From: JALYIM01 sp040003205
GTDB taxonomy: Bacteria; Acidobacteriota; Terriglobia; Terriglobales; Acidobacteriaceae
Reading direction: 5' to 3'
DNA length: 23,154 bases
Assembly: GCA_040003205.1 (NCBI GenBank)
Contig: JBDUDA010000016.1
Span: 1 to 23,154 of the forward strand
Part shown: positions 1 through 7,792 of the stretch, one piece after another
How the letters are laid out: each line of letters begins with the position of its first letter
Position numbering within the stretch: the stretch's first letter is position 1
Notes under the pieces: generated by a model
What the model saw: only the letters and a program-made list of their open reading frames with translations
Databases searched by the model: none
What the model was told of the DNA's origin: nothing
Position numbers and translations under genes: made by a program

Positions 1-355
1 GGCTTTGAATATCAGCGACATACAGGTACTCCCCAGAAATACGCACCGATAAGCCAACAATGAAGTCTACGAGCTCGTGTCCTACTCACATTTGCAGCCA
101 TTCGCTCTAGCGAACCTCTGCACTTTCACGCGCCAGGCCGCAATTTCGAGTCAACGCCGACAGGACTCGGAGTACTCGGCGGAGGAATCGACAATGACAT
201 TTTTAAGGCTCTTTCGTTGTGAGATGACGAATCCATCGCGCTCAGAATCGTATGGAACAACTTCCACGGGATTCTTTTCTAAGATTGCTTGTTGCTCAGC
301 GCTCGTGCGCGAATGGGAATTGTGACGCTGATGGATATCTTGCTTTAGCGATCGC
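1..355. other. Leading stretch with no recognisable gene
   Basis: I see no supported gene here. Short open frames exist on both strands. A minus-strand frame at 151-357 encodes 68 residues with no motif I recognise, and a plus-strand frame at 77-325 overlaps it. Neither has a convincing ribosome binding site or a domain. Together with the gene relic immediately to the right, this may be decayed sequence, but that is only an inference. Confidence 0.4.
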
Positions 356-454
356 ATATGGTCTCGCGTTAAATTCGACCGCGAAGAGGACGGGCGCTGG
401 ATTGCAGAAGTTCCCGACCTTCCCGGACTCTTGGCGTACTGGAATTCAAAGTAA
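356..454 (+). pseudogene. HicB-type antitoxin remnant, truncated at both ends
   Basis: Reading from 356, the frame encodes I-W-S-R-V-K-F-D-R-E-E-D-G-R-W-I-A-E-V-P-D-L-P-G and then L-L-A-Y-W-N-S-K before a TAA at 452-454. The F-x-R-E-x-D-G-x-W-I-A-E-V-P-x-L-P-G pattern is the hallmark of the HicB N-terminal fold, the antitoxin partner of the HicA mRNA interferase. No start codon lies in this frame after the preceding in-frame TGA near 330, and the frame stops just after the first beta hairpin, so most of the helical and DNA-binding part is missing. I see no HicA beside it. It is best read as a relic of a toxin-antitoxin locus. The ORF starting at 252 that covers this region is in a different frame and is not the gene. 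Confidence 0.7.
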
Positions 455-493
455 GAGTCTGTGGCCAGCAGTCTAAATTGTAAACGTTAACAA

Positions 494-500
494 AAGGGGA
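494..500 (+). promoter_or_regulatory. Ribosome binding site of the GH3 gene
   Basis: A purine-rich AAGGGGA lies seven bases before the ATG at 508, a workable Shine-Dalgarno position. It supports this start, which also begins a clean signal peptide. Confidence 0.7.
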
Positions 501-507
501 AATCGCG

Positions 508-3177
508 ATGCATTCACTGCAATCCGCCAGACTCTTTGCCATGCTCGCTCTTGTCCTTGCAGTACCTTGTATCGCTTCTGCGCAGACAGCTGCGGACCTC
601 TCCAATTCGCCCTACCTTAATCCGGCCCTGCCCATCGATCAGCGCGTCGAAGATATCGTTTCCCGCATGACGCTGGAAGAAAAAGCGTCGCAGCTCGTCA
701 ATCAGGCGCGCGCCATCCCTCGCCTCCAGGTTCCGGCCTACGACTACTGGAGTGAAGCTTTGCACGGCGTCGCCGCCTCGGGTGTTGCTACCGTCTTCCC
801 GCAAGCCATCGCGTTGAGCGCCACCTGGGATGCCCCGCTGCTGCACAATGTCGCGACTGTCATAGGCACCGAAGCCCGTGCCAAGCACCACGAAGCCGTC
901 CGCCAGGGCCGCCGCAATATTTTCGAGGGCCTCACCTTCTGGTCGCCCAACATCAACATCTTTCGCGACCCCCGCTGGGGACGTGGCCAGGAAACCTACG
1001 GAGAAGACCCCTTCCTCACCGCTCATATGGGAGTTGCTTTCGTCACCGGACTTCAGGGAGACAACCCGAAGTATCTTCGCGTCGTTTCCACTCCCAAGCA
1101 CTTTGCCGTGCATAGCGGCCCCGAATCTACGCGCCACTCGGCCGATGTAGCGATTTCCAAACATGATGAGGAAGACACCTACCTGCCAGCATTCCGAGCC
1201 GCCATCGTCGAGGGCCACGCCGCCTCCACCATGTGCGCCTACAACAGCATCAATGGCCAGCCCGCCTGCGCCAACACCTTCCTCCTGCAAGACCAACTCC
1301 GGGGCGCGTGGCACTTCAACGGTTTTGTCGTGTCCGATTGTGGTGCGGTCATGGATATCTGGTCTGGTCACCACTACACCAAGAGCAAGGAAGAAGCGGC
1401 AGCCGTTTCGCTCAAGACAGGCATGGACAATGAGTGCATCGACTTCACTCAAAAGATTCCCGACAACTCCGACTACGTCAAGTACGTCAACGCCGTAAAG
1501 CAAGGCTTCTTGCAGGAAAAAGACATAGACGTGGCGCTGCGCCGCCTCTTCCGCGCGCGCTTCTTGCTCGGCATGTTTGATCCTCCGGAGATGGTACCCT
1601 ACGCCCAAATCCCCATCTCGGAGAATGACACCGAGGCGCATCGCCAGCTCGCGCTCACCACCGCTCGCGAGTCCATGGTGCTGCTCAAGAACGACGGTGT
1701 TCTCCCGTTGACCGCACCGAAGTCCATCGCCGTAGTCGGGCCGTTGGCCGACAACCGTCGCGTCCTCGAGGGCAACTACAACGGCACGCCCTCCCGCGCC
1801 ACCACCGCGCTGGATGGCATTCGTCAACAATTTCCGGCGTCTGCGATCACGTTTGTTCCAGGAACCCATTTCCTGCGCAATCCGAAACCGGTTCCCGTCG
1901 ATCTCTTGACCACTCCCGACGGCAAACCCGGCCTGCAGGCGGAATACTTCAAAGGTGTCGATCTAAAAGGCGCACCCGCTGTTACTCGCATCGATAAAAA
2001 CATCGATTTCAATTTCATCTTGGCGCCAGTGCCCGGCTTCTCCACCGGCGCGTTTGGCTCCGACAACTTCTCCGCTCGCTGGACTGGATTCCTCACGCCT
2101 ACGCAATCCGGCACTTACCGCCTCGGGGTGACTGGCGATGACGGCTATCGGCTGTGGATCGACGGGAAGCTCGTGGTCGAGGACTGGTCCATCCACGGGA
2201 ACACGACCAAACTTGCCGAATTACCGCTGGAAAAGGGCCGGAAATATGCTTTCAAGCTGGAATATTTTCAGAGCATCGGAGACGCCATTGCCCGGTTCGT
2301 CTGGGACGACGACCTGGCCAAGAACCCCATCGACGACGCCGTTGCTGCCGCGAAGAAAGCCGATGTAGTCATTGCGGTTGTGGGCATCACTTCCGACCTT
2401 GAAGGCGAAGAAATGAATGTCCAGATCGAAGGTTTCAAAGGCGGCGATCGCACCAGCCTGAATTTGCCGAAAGAGGAAGAGGATTTGCTCGATGCTCTAT
2501 ACGGCACACGCAAGCCCGTCGTCGTCGTCCTGATGAACGGCAGCGCGCTCTCGGTCAACCAGGCCAACGAGCACGCCAACGCCATTCTCGAAGCCTGGTA
2601 CTCCGGCGAAGAAGGCGGTGCCGCCATCGCGCAAACCATTGCTGGCGACAATAACCCTTCCGGGCGGCTCCCGCTGACGTTTTACAAGGGCGTCGACCAA
2701 CTGCCGCCGTTTGAAGACTACTCGATGTCGAACCGCACCTATCGCTACTTCACGGGCAAGCCGCTCTATCCGTTTGGGTATGGCCTGAGCTACTCAAAGT
2801 TCGAATATGAAAACGTAAGGCTTGCGTCCAACAGTCTCCAGGCGGGTGAGCCGCTCCAGGTCGATGCGGACGTGAAAAACGCCAGCTCGCGCGCCGGCGA
2901 CGAGGTGGTTGAAATCTACCTGACGTTCCCCAAGCTGCCCGGAGCGCCCATCCGCGCTCTCTGCGGCTACACGCACCTACGCATCGCCGCCGGAGAAACG
3001 ACGCACGTCCGGTTCACGCTCAGCCCGCGCGACCTCAGCCACGTGAACCTGGCGGGAGACCGCATCATCGCGCCAGGTTCCTACAATCTCTCCATCGGCG
3101 GAGGGCAACCGGGTACAACTGCGCCCGTCGCAAAAGCGGCCTTCGCAGTAACTGGACAAGTGCAACTCCCCGAGTGA
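508..3177 (+). CDS. Secreted GH3 beta-glucosidase/beta-xylosidase with PA14 insert
   Basis: This 889-residue protein is a family 3 glycoside hydrolase that should release sugars from the non-reducing end of beta-linked oligosaccharides. Residues 1-26 form a signal peptide ending Ala-Ser-Ala, so it is exported. The GH3 N-terminal barrel covers about 36-370, with the substrate-binding K-H-F at 197-199 and the nucleophile D277 in the V-V-S-D-C-G-A motif. The GH3 C-terminal domain starts near 390 and is interrupted at about 475-600 by a PA14 domain (G-L-Q-A-E-Y-F to A-R-F-V-W). It resumes with the L-E-G-E-E region near 631-635, which probably supplies the acid/base residue. A fibronectin-III-like domain follows at about 800-889. 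The Y-W-S-E-A-L-H-G-V motif near 80 is typical of the beta-xylosidase-like branch, but substrate cannot be fixed from sequence alone. It stands alone, with no sugar transporter or regulator beside it. Confidence 0.95.
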   Translation: MHSLQSARLFAMLALVLAVPCIASAQTAADLSNSPYLNPALPIDQRVEDIVSRMTLEEKASQLVNQARAIPRLQVPAYDYWSEALHGVAASGVATVFPQAIALSATWDAPLLHNVATVIGTEARAKHHEAVRQGRRNIFEGLTFWSPNINIFRDPRWGRGQETYGEDPFLTAHMGVAFVTGLQGDNPKYLRVVSTPKHFAVHSGPESTRHSADVAISKHDEEDTYLPAFRAAIVEGHAASTMCAYNSINGQPACANTFLLQDQLRGAWHFNGFVVSDCGAVMDIWSGHHYTKSKEEAAAVSLKTGMDNECIDFTQKIPDNSDYVKYVNAVKQGFLQEKDIDVALRRLFRARFLLGMFDPPEMVPYAQIPISENDTEAHRQLALTTARESMVLLKNDGVLPLTAPKSIAVVGPLADNRRVLEGNYNGTPSRATTALDGIRQQFPASAITFVPGTHFLRNPKPVPVDLLTTPDGKPGLQAEYFKGVDLKGAPAVTRIDKNIDFNFILAPVPGFSTGAFGSDNFSARWTGFLTPTQSGTYRLGVTGDDGYRLWIDGKLVVEDWSIHGNTTKLAELPLEKGRKYAFKLEYFQSIGDAIARFVWDDDLAKNPIDDAVAAAKKADVVIAVVGITSDLEGEEMNVQIEGFKGGDRTSLNLPKEEEDLLDALYGTRKPVVVVLMNGSALSVNQANEHANAILEAWYSGEEGGAAIAQTIAGDNNPSGRLPLTFYKGVDQLPPFEDYSMSNRTYRYFTGKPLYPFGYGLSYSKFEYENVRLASNSLQAGEPLQVDADVKNASSRAGDEVVEIYLTFPKLPGAPIRALCGYTHLRIAAGETTHVRFTLSPRDLSHVNLAGDRIIAPGSYNLSIGGGQPGTTAPVAKAAFAVTGQVQLPE

Positions 3178-3356
3178 GCAACCGGGATCGCGTCGCATCC
3201 CAGCTGAGCAATATCCGCTGCCGCACTAGCTATCTTTTGGGCACCGCTCGCGAATGACCATGCGCAGGGCTGCCCCTGTGCCTCTCCAAAATGATGCACA
3301 CAATGGATTCAGTCGGTTGGCGTGTACGGGCGCCGACAAATTTCGGTTGATTTTAA
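3178..3356. other. Intergenic stretch downstream of the GH3 gene
   Basis: No gene is supported here. Short frames on the minus strand (for example 3081-3299) run into the end of the GH3 gene and show no motif. The stretch holds one compact hairpin, listed separately, and then meets the transposase relic. Confidence 0.5.
3262..3281 (+). terminator. Hairpin downstream of GH3, possible terminator
   Basis: GCGCAGGG at 3262-3269 pairs with CCCTGTGC at 3274-3281 around a four-base loop, giving eight pairs with one G-U. It lies about 85 bases past the GH3 stop. No T-run follows, so intrinsic termination is doubtful; it could simply stabilise the 3' end. Confidence 0.3.
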
Positions 3357-3500
3357 CCCAAGATCGCGTCTGTTCGTCATCTTCTGGGCTGGGCGGCTAG
3401 CTGCTTTCAATTCCGGAAAGACCTGATTGCGGAGAACCTCGCCCTGCGTCAGCAATTGCCCGCACTCCACAGGAGGCGACCACGCCGGAGGCTGACCTTT
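3357..3500 (+). pseudogene. Remnant of an integrase-type transposase N-terminus
   Basis: In the frame opening after the TAA at 3354, the translation includes V-R-H-L-L-G-W, then D-L-I-A-E-N-L-A-L-R-Q-Q-L, then H-R-R-R-P-R-R-R-L-T. The E-N-x-A-L-R-Q-Q-L block followed by basic R-P-R-x-R-L-T is characteristic of the N-terminal region of a group of integrase-core (DDE) transposases common in Acidobacteria and other soil bacteria. After about 3500 the similarity fades, and no catalytic core or terminal inverted repeats are visible. This is therefore a small relic, not an active element. The frame stays open and runs into the next amidohydrolase, which can mislead gene callers. Confidence 0.6.
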
Positions 3501-3845
3501 GGCTTTGAGGCGCTCCGTGCGAAGAGGCGAGAACCCCTGTGCCCTATTGGCCGAAATTATAGGCTCAACACTGTCGACGGTGGTCGGCTGGATGTCAAGT
3601 CACCCTCACCGCAAAATATGGTTGTCTCTTGGGATTGTGCCTTGATCAAGAGTTGTACAGCTGTACGGAAGTTATCCTGGACCAGAAGTCGCCACTCTCT
3701 CCGCCATTTCTCACAACTTCTGAAGCGGGAGCGCCGACCCATCAATTGGCACGTTCAATGCCCTCGCCGGGCACCTTACTTGTCTACAGGATGCCAGCCC
3801 AACTTCGGTGTCAGCTGGTCAATCTCCGAAGTAAGCAGGGATAGA
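3501..3845. other. Non-coding stretch before the amidohydrolase
   Basis: The plus frame is open here by chance, linking the transposase relic to the amidohydrolase, but the translation shows no domain and no conserved composition. The stretch contains a perfect 12-base palindrome (3655-3666) and presumably the amidohydrolase promoter, which I cannot place with confidence. Confidence 0.5.
3655..3666. repeat. Perfect 12-base palindrome
   Basis: GTACAGCTGTAC is self-complementary over all 12 bases. It lies about 180 bases upstream of the amidohydrolase start. It could be an operator half-site pair, but no regulator is encoded nearby and a palindrome of this size can occur by chance. Confidence 0.3.
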
Positions 3846-5156
3846 ATGGGAATGCTTTTCTGGGGGTGCGTGGTGCGCGCAATTAGCAGAATAAGTATTG
3901 TCCTCTTCACTGTCTGCATTTCACTGGCTGCACAAGTGATTGCCATAAAGGCCGGTCGTGTGCTGGATACCGATACAGGGACTGTCCAGACCGACCAGAC
4001 AATCCTTATTCGCGATGGCAAGATTGAGTCGTCAGGGCCGAGGTTAGCCATTCCCGCCGGAGCTACAATCATCGATCTTTCTGCCATGACCGTTCTGCCC
4101 GGCCTGATTGATTGCCACACCCATTTGGCAGATGGCGCTTATGGCGAGGGAGATCCGGTGACACAAATCACTAAGAGCGCGTCGCAGTTGGTTCTCGAAT
4201 CCGTGCCCAATGCGCGCGCCACTCTCGAATCGGGATTTACTACCGTGCGAGACGTAGGCGTCTATCGGGCATTGAACGACATTGCGCTGCGTGACGCCAT
4301 CAACCGTGGAGACGTGATCGGCCCTCGCATGTACGTTGCGGGAGCGTACATTACGATCTCGGGCGGCGCCGGAGCTATGACCGGGCTAGCCCCAGATGTG
4401 CAGTTGCCGTGGGATTTACATTTTGGAGAGGCAAACAGTCCTTGGGAGGTTCGCCAGAAGGTCCGGCTGCTTGCACACTACGGCGCCGATCACATCAAGG
4501 TTCTATCCACTGGGGCGGTGCTTACTCATGGCAGCAATCCCCATTCGCAAGAGTTCACAAGCGAAGAATTACAAGCGGTAGTGGATGAAGCAAATCATTT
4601 CGGCTTGAAAGTGGAAGCCCATGCGCACGCGCCGGAGGGGATAAAGAATGCAATTCGAGCAGGGGTAGCGTCCATTGAACACGCCACACTGATTGACGAC
4701 GAGGGCATCGCTCTGGCTAAACAGCATGGGACTTATCTGGACATGGATATTTACGATGACGAGTGTATCCAGGAAGCCGGGAAAAATGGGAAAATGCCGA
4801 AAGACTTTCTGGCCCACGATCACGAGTTAGGACAAATACAGCGTGACAACTTTCGCAAAGCCATTAAGTCAGGCGTCAAAATGTCTTTCGGCACTGACGC
4901 TGGAGTTTGTCAGTACGGTGCTGCCGCGAAACAATTTTCCATGATGGTGAAATACGGAATGTCTCCGATGCAGGCAATCCAGTCGGCGACCTCGGCGGCA
5001 GCAGATGTGCTTGGCCGCAGCGGGGAACTAGGGTCCATTAAAGCCGGCAAGTTCGCTGATCTGATTGCTGTGAAAGGCGATCCGCTGCAAGATATAAGCG
5101 AGTTGGAACGGCCCGTGTTCGTCATGAAAGATGGCAAAATCTACCGGCAGAAATAA
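3846..5156 (+). CDS. Exported amidohydrolase, imidazolonepropionase-like
   Basis: This is a metal-dependent hydrolase of the amidohydrolase superfamily, in the group related to imidazolonepropionase and Xaa-Pro/prolidase-like enzymes. From the ATG at 3846 it has 436 residues. A hydrophobic stretch at about 12-30 (I-S-R-I-S-I-V-L-F-T-V) looks like a signal peptide or anchor. Metal ligands are all visible: H91-T-H93 after G-L-I-D-C, the bridging lysine K218 in H-I-K-V-L-S-T-G-A, H259 in V-E-A-H-A-H, H279 in S-I-E-H-A-T, and D351 in F-G-T-D-A-G-V. The C-terminal beta-sandwich returns with G-K-F-A-D-L-I-A. The same frame is open back to 3456, but those 130 extra codons cover transposase relic and non-coding DNA; the signal sequence supports 3846. 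Substrate is unknown; cyclic imides, dipeptides or carbamate-like compounds are possible for this family. Confidence 0.9.
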   Translation: MGMLFWGCVVRAISRISIVLFTVCISLAAQVIAIKAGRVLDTDTGTVQTDQTILIRDGKIESSGPRLAIPAGATIIDLSAMTVLPGLIDCHTHLADGAYGEGDPVTQITKSASQLVLESVPNARATLESGFTTVRDVGVYRALNDIALRDAINRGDVIGPRMYVAGAYITISGGAGAMTGLAPDVQLPWDLHFGEANSPWEVRQKVRLLAHYGADHIKVLSTGAVLTHGSNPHSQEFTSEELQAVVDEANHFGLKVEAHAHAPEGIKNAIRAGVASIEHATLIDDEGIALAKQHGTYLDMDIYDDECIQEAGKNGKMPKDFLAHDHELGQIQRDNFRKAIKSGVKMSFGTDAGVCQYGAAAKQFSMMVKYGMSPMQAIQSATSAAADVLGRSGELGSIKAGKFADLIAVKGDPLQDISELERPVFVMKDGKIYRQK

Positions 5157-5221
5157 ATATCTAAATATCCACGAACTCGTCAGTTTGATTTCGAGGTACT
5201 AGCCGCGAGTAGATTCTCTTA

Positions 5222-5467
5222 TCAACACTTCAGGTCAATCGCAGCCTGACTTGGATAATTCCAATGTTTTTCAAGTCTGTCTTCCAGTGTGTGCGCCGCG
5301 GTCTCTCCCATTTTGCGAAGCAGTTGGCGAACTGTGAATGGCCTTTTTTTATCGAGCAGCCCCATGGTTGCGTGATAACCCAGGTTTAGGAGATTAGTCG
5401 TCGGGCCGCCAGTTCCACCGTCAATTCCGGCTGCACAAGTCGATTGCTTAATCCAACCATTGCGCAC
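5222..5467 (-). CDS. Possible small hypothetical protein
   Basis: An 81-residue frame starts with GTG at 5467. The first third is Gly/Thr-rich, and the rest is helical and charged (K-K-R-P-F-T-V-R-Q-L-L-R-K-M-G-E-T). I do not recognise it. The frame stays open upstream to about 5540, overlapping the end of the next ORF, so a longer or fragmentary gene is possible. There is no clear ribosome binding site. It lies on the same strand as, and 41 bases after, the small Cys/His protein, which weakly suggests a pair. It may be spurious. Confidence 0.3.
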   Translation of the reverse strand: MRNGWIKQSTCAAGIDGGTGGPTTNLLNLGYHATMGLLDKKRPFTVRQLLRKMGETAAHTLEDRLEKHWNYPSQAAIDLKC

Positions 5468-5508
5468 CGAAAACCGTGCGTCTTGGGAGGCGTAACAGGC
5501 GCAACAGT

Positions 5509-5784
5509 CTATTGCCCTACCGATGAGGGTCGCTTATGTAATTTCCGAAATTCATTTACGGCCAAGACTTCGCTGGTGTGACCTGGGTGTTCTCGGGTCA
5601 GTCTTTCAAGAAGAGTTGTTATGTTGCCATCGCGATTTGAAGGCAGACAGCCGTACATCGCATAGCTAGTGTTGCAATCGGCCAGAGGGCATTGGACACT
5701 TTCTGGTTTAGAGGACTTGAGCTGAGCGATTTCCCGCTCGAACTTTTCCTTGCTGCACACGTCAGTTCGGTACGCTTTTGCCAT
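5509..5784 (-). CDS. Small hypothetical protein with Cys/His pairs
   Basis: From the ATG at 5784 this encodes 91 residues; a TTG at 5802 would add six. The protein is hydrophilic and has a Cys-x4-Cys pair (C-P-L-A-D-C), further lone cysteines, and His-x2-His in R-E-H-P-G-H about 40 residues later. That spacing would suit a small zinc-binding fold. The C-terminal part (S-E-V-L-A-V-N-E-F-R-K) looks like ordinary structured protein, which argues against a chance ORF. I cannot assign a function. It is isolated between two amidohydrolases, and no clear Shine-Dalgarno is visible. Confidence 0.55.
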   Translation of the reverse strand: MAKAYRTDVCSKEKFEREIAQLKSSKPESVQCPLADCNTSYAMYGCLPSNRDGNITTLLERLTREHPGHTSEVLAVNEFRKLHKRPSSVGQ

Positions 5785-5885
5785 GCAACCAGCTTGCCAC
5801 AAGATTGAGTTTTGGAGAAATCCGCCTTACGTGGCCTCGCAGAAGACGCAGTGTAAGGATGCCCAGTGTCCCGTCTAGGGAGATT

Positions 5886-7604
5886 CTAAAAACCTCCCGC
5901 TTTCCACACAGTCTTGCCACCAACCATCGTCCAAACTACTTTCACGTCTTTGATCTGGCGAGCGGGAATCTTGAAAAGATCGTCAGACAACATCACCAGG
6001 TCTGCATATTTTCCTGGCTTGATCGAGCCGCGATTTCCTTCCACGAAGTTGGCGTACGCGCCGTTCAGTGTGTAGGCGCGAATCGCGGTTTCAAGATCAA
6101 TCGTCTGCTCCGGGACCCATCCGCCCTCGGGTTTTCCGTCGAGGCCCTGGCGTGTCAACGCCGTGTAAATGCCGATCATTGGTTCCATTTCAGCGACGTT
6201 CCAATCGGAAGCGAAAGCCAGGGTCGCGCCCGAATCTCGCAAACTGCGAAATGCCCAGGCGTATTTCCATCGCGCGGGACCGACTGCCTTCGCCCATTGC
6301 CCAGTAATGTCGGGTGCGGAATGCCGGGGTTGCATGCATGCGATTATGGCAAGTTGCTTGAAGCGTGGAATGTCGTTTTCATTCAAGCACTCGATGTGGA
6401 TCAGTTCATGCCGTCGGTCGCGCGGGCCATTCTGTTTTTCGGCGTATTCAATTGCATCCAGAGCGGTCCGAATTCCGCGGTCTCCGATGGAATGTATGAA
6501 GATTTGAAATTTCATTGCATCCAGTCGTGCCACCACCTGCTTGAACTCGTCCGCCGGGTAGTCAAGTTCTCCTCGTGTGTCGGGACGATCCGCGTACGGT
6601 TCGAGCAACGCTGCGGTGTGCGGCTCAATCACATCATCGATGTACAACTTTACCGCCGAAACTCGCAGCCGGTCGTCATCATACTTATGACGAGCCAGAT
6701 CGAACTGCTGCAACGCTTCCTGGCTGGTGCCACGACGATGGAACAGTGCCACCTGCAATCGCGCCGGCAGCTTGCCCTCATCTCGCAGGCGCGAGTAGAG
6801 AGGCAGGTCTTCCAGATACGACTGCGGATCAACGACCGTCGTGATTCCCGCTCGTACCGCCGCCGCAATATTGTTTTCGACATTTTGCGCAATCGCCTCA
6901 GATGCGTGCGAGGGGAGAAGCTTGCGTAGCTGCGCCTCGGAATCCTCTGCGAATCCAGTGCTCCCGAACCCGGTCAGAATTCCCGTGGGCTCACCGCTCT
7001 TCGCATCTTTCTCTACTTTCTCCGCGAAGATGACCTGCTTTGTATCCCGGGTGATGGCGAACGCTTTCAGCGCCTCTTGATTCATCCAGATCGTGTGATA
7101 GTCATAGGCGACCAGGAAAGCCGGACGTCCCCCAGTAAGGCCGTCGAGATCCCTGGCGGTTGGCAAGGTGCCGTTGGGAAACGCAGAATAATTCCATCCT
7201 TCGACTTCGATCCACTTAAGATCCGAACGCTTGCTTGCAAATTCACGAACTTGCCGCTGAATTTCTCCCAGCGAGTTCCCGTTCTCGATTCGTAGAACGT
7301 CTGCATTACCTCCGAGAAGCACATGAAAATGGCTGTCGATGAAGCCGGGCAAGAGCATGCGGCCATGTGCGTCCATCACCTTGGTTGCCGGACCGATGTG
7401 AGTGCTAGCGTCTTTGTCATCTCCGACCCATTGAATTTTGTCGCCCTTGATAGCCACTGCCTGCGCCCACGGGCTCTTGGCCTCGACGGTATAAATTCGT
7501 GCATTGCGGATCAATGTGTCCGCTGGCCCTGCATTTTGCGGATGGGCTTTTTGGCTGGATAAAAAAATGACCGACATAGTGACGATTAAAATTACCCTGC
7601 GCAT
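5886..7604 (-). CDS. Exported YtcJ-like amidohydrolase
   Basis: This 572-residue protein belongs to the amidohydrolase-3 / YtcJ group, whose known members hydrolyse N-substituted formamides and related amides. The ATG at 7604 is preferred over a start at 7646 because AGGAG sits at 7612-7616 and the first 23 residues (M-R-R-V-I-L-I-V-T-M-S-V-I-F-L-S-S) form a signal peptide. Metal-site residues are visible: H92-F-H94 after L-L-P-G-F-I-D-S, K319 in A-V-K-L-Y, H371 in F-I-H-S-I-G-D, H403 in L-I-H-I-E, and D467 in A-S-D-W-N. The C-terminal G-K-Y-A-D-L-V-M-L-S-D-D-L-F is typical of the family. It is divergent from the hydroxy-acid oxidase gene, with which it may share control. Its natural substrate is unknown. 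Confidence 0.92.
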   Translation of the reverse strand: MRRVILIVTMSVIFLSSQKAHPQNAGPADTLIRNARIYTVEAKSPWAQAVAIKGDKIQWVGDDKDASTHIGPATKVMDAHGRMLLPGFIDSHFHVLLGGNADVLRIENGNSLGEIQRQVREFASKRSDLKWIEVEGWNYSAFPNGTLPTARDLDGLTGGRPAFLVAYDYHTIWMNQEALKAFAITRDTKQVIFAEKVEKDAKSGEPTGILTGFGSTGFAEDSEAQLRKLLPSHASEAIAQNVENNIAAAVRAGITTVVDPQSYLEDLPLYSRLRDEGKLPARLQVALFHRRGTSQEALQQFDLARHKYDDDRLRVSAVKLYIDDVIEPHTAALLEPYADRPDTRGELDYPADEFKQVVARLDAMKFQIFIHSIGDRGIRTALDAIEYAEKQNGPRDRRHELIHIECLNENDIPRFKQLAIIACMQPRHSAPDITGQWAKAVGPARWKYAWAFRSLRDSGATLAFASDWNVAEMEPMIGIYTALTRQGLDGKPEGGWVPEQTIDLETAIRAYTLNGAYANFVEGNRGSIKPGKYADLVMLSDDLFKIPARQIKDVKVVWTMVGGKTVWKAGGF

Positions 7605-7611
7605 ACTTTTT

Positions 7612-7616
7612 CTCCT
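7612..7616 (-). promoter_or_regulatory. Ribosome binding site fixing the YtcJ-like start
   Basis: AGGAG on the minus strand, seven bases before the ATG at 7604. It selects this start over the longer frame beginning at 7646. Confidence 0.75.
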
Positions 7617-7715
7617 GTTTAAGGCACGAACCTCTAAGGGAAGCATCTACGGGTTTCGGATTACGCCAGCTTGCCTGCGCGTATACTCTAGCAAATCGTT
7701 TCAGGTTTGATCGGA

Positions 7716-7730
7716 TGCCAAATCGTGGCA
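7716..7730. promoter_or_regulatory. Inverted repeat in the divergent promoter region
   Basis: TGCCA-N5-TGGCA is a perfect short inverted repeat between the divergent YtcJ-like amidohydrolase and hydroxy-acid oxidase genes. A TATACT at 7682-7687 resembles a -10 box for the plus strand, though I see no good -35. The repeat could be an operator, but no regulator gene adjoins it. Confidence 0.25.
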
Positions 7731-7792
7731 AGCGCAATTTCACTCAAACATGAATCCGCACCCCGGGAATTGCAAATAACAAGGCCGAAAAA

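Noticed and set aside
151..357. A 68-codon minus-strand frame considered as a partner toxin for the HicB relic
   Set aside because: The translation lacks the HicA double-stranded-RNA-binding-like pattern (G-S-H-x-x-F/Y-x-H), and it runs on the opposite strand.
514..1869. A 451-codon open frame on the minus strand inside the GH3 gene
   Set aside because: It is fully antisense to a gene with clear domains, shows no recognisable motif, and has the Gly/Val/Asp/Arg-rich composition expected of a GC-rich antisense frame.
5778..6929. A 383-codon plus-strand frame
   Set aside because: It lies almost entirely antisense to the YtcJ-like amidohydrolase, whose catalytic residues are all in place; the plus-strand product has no domain.
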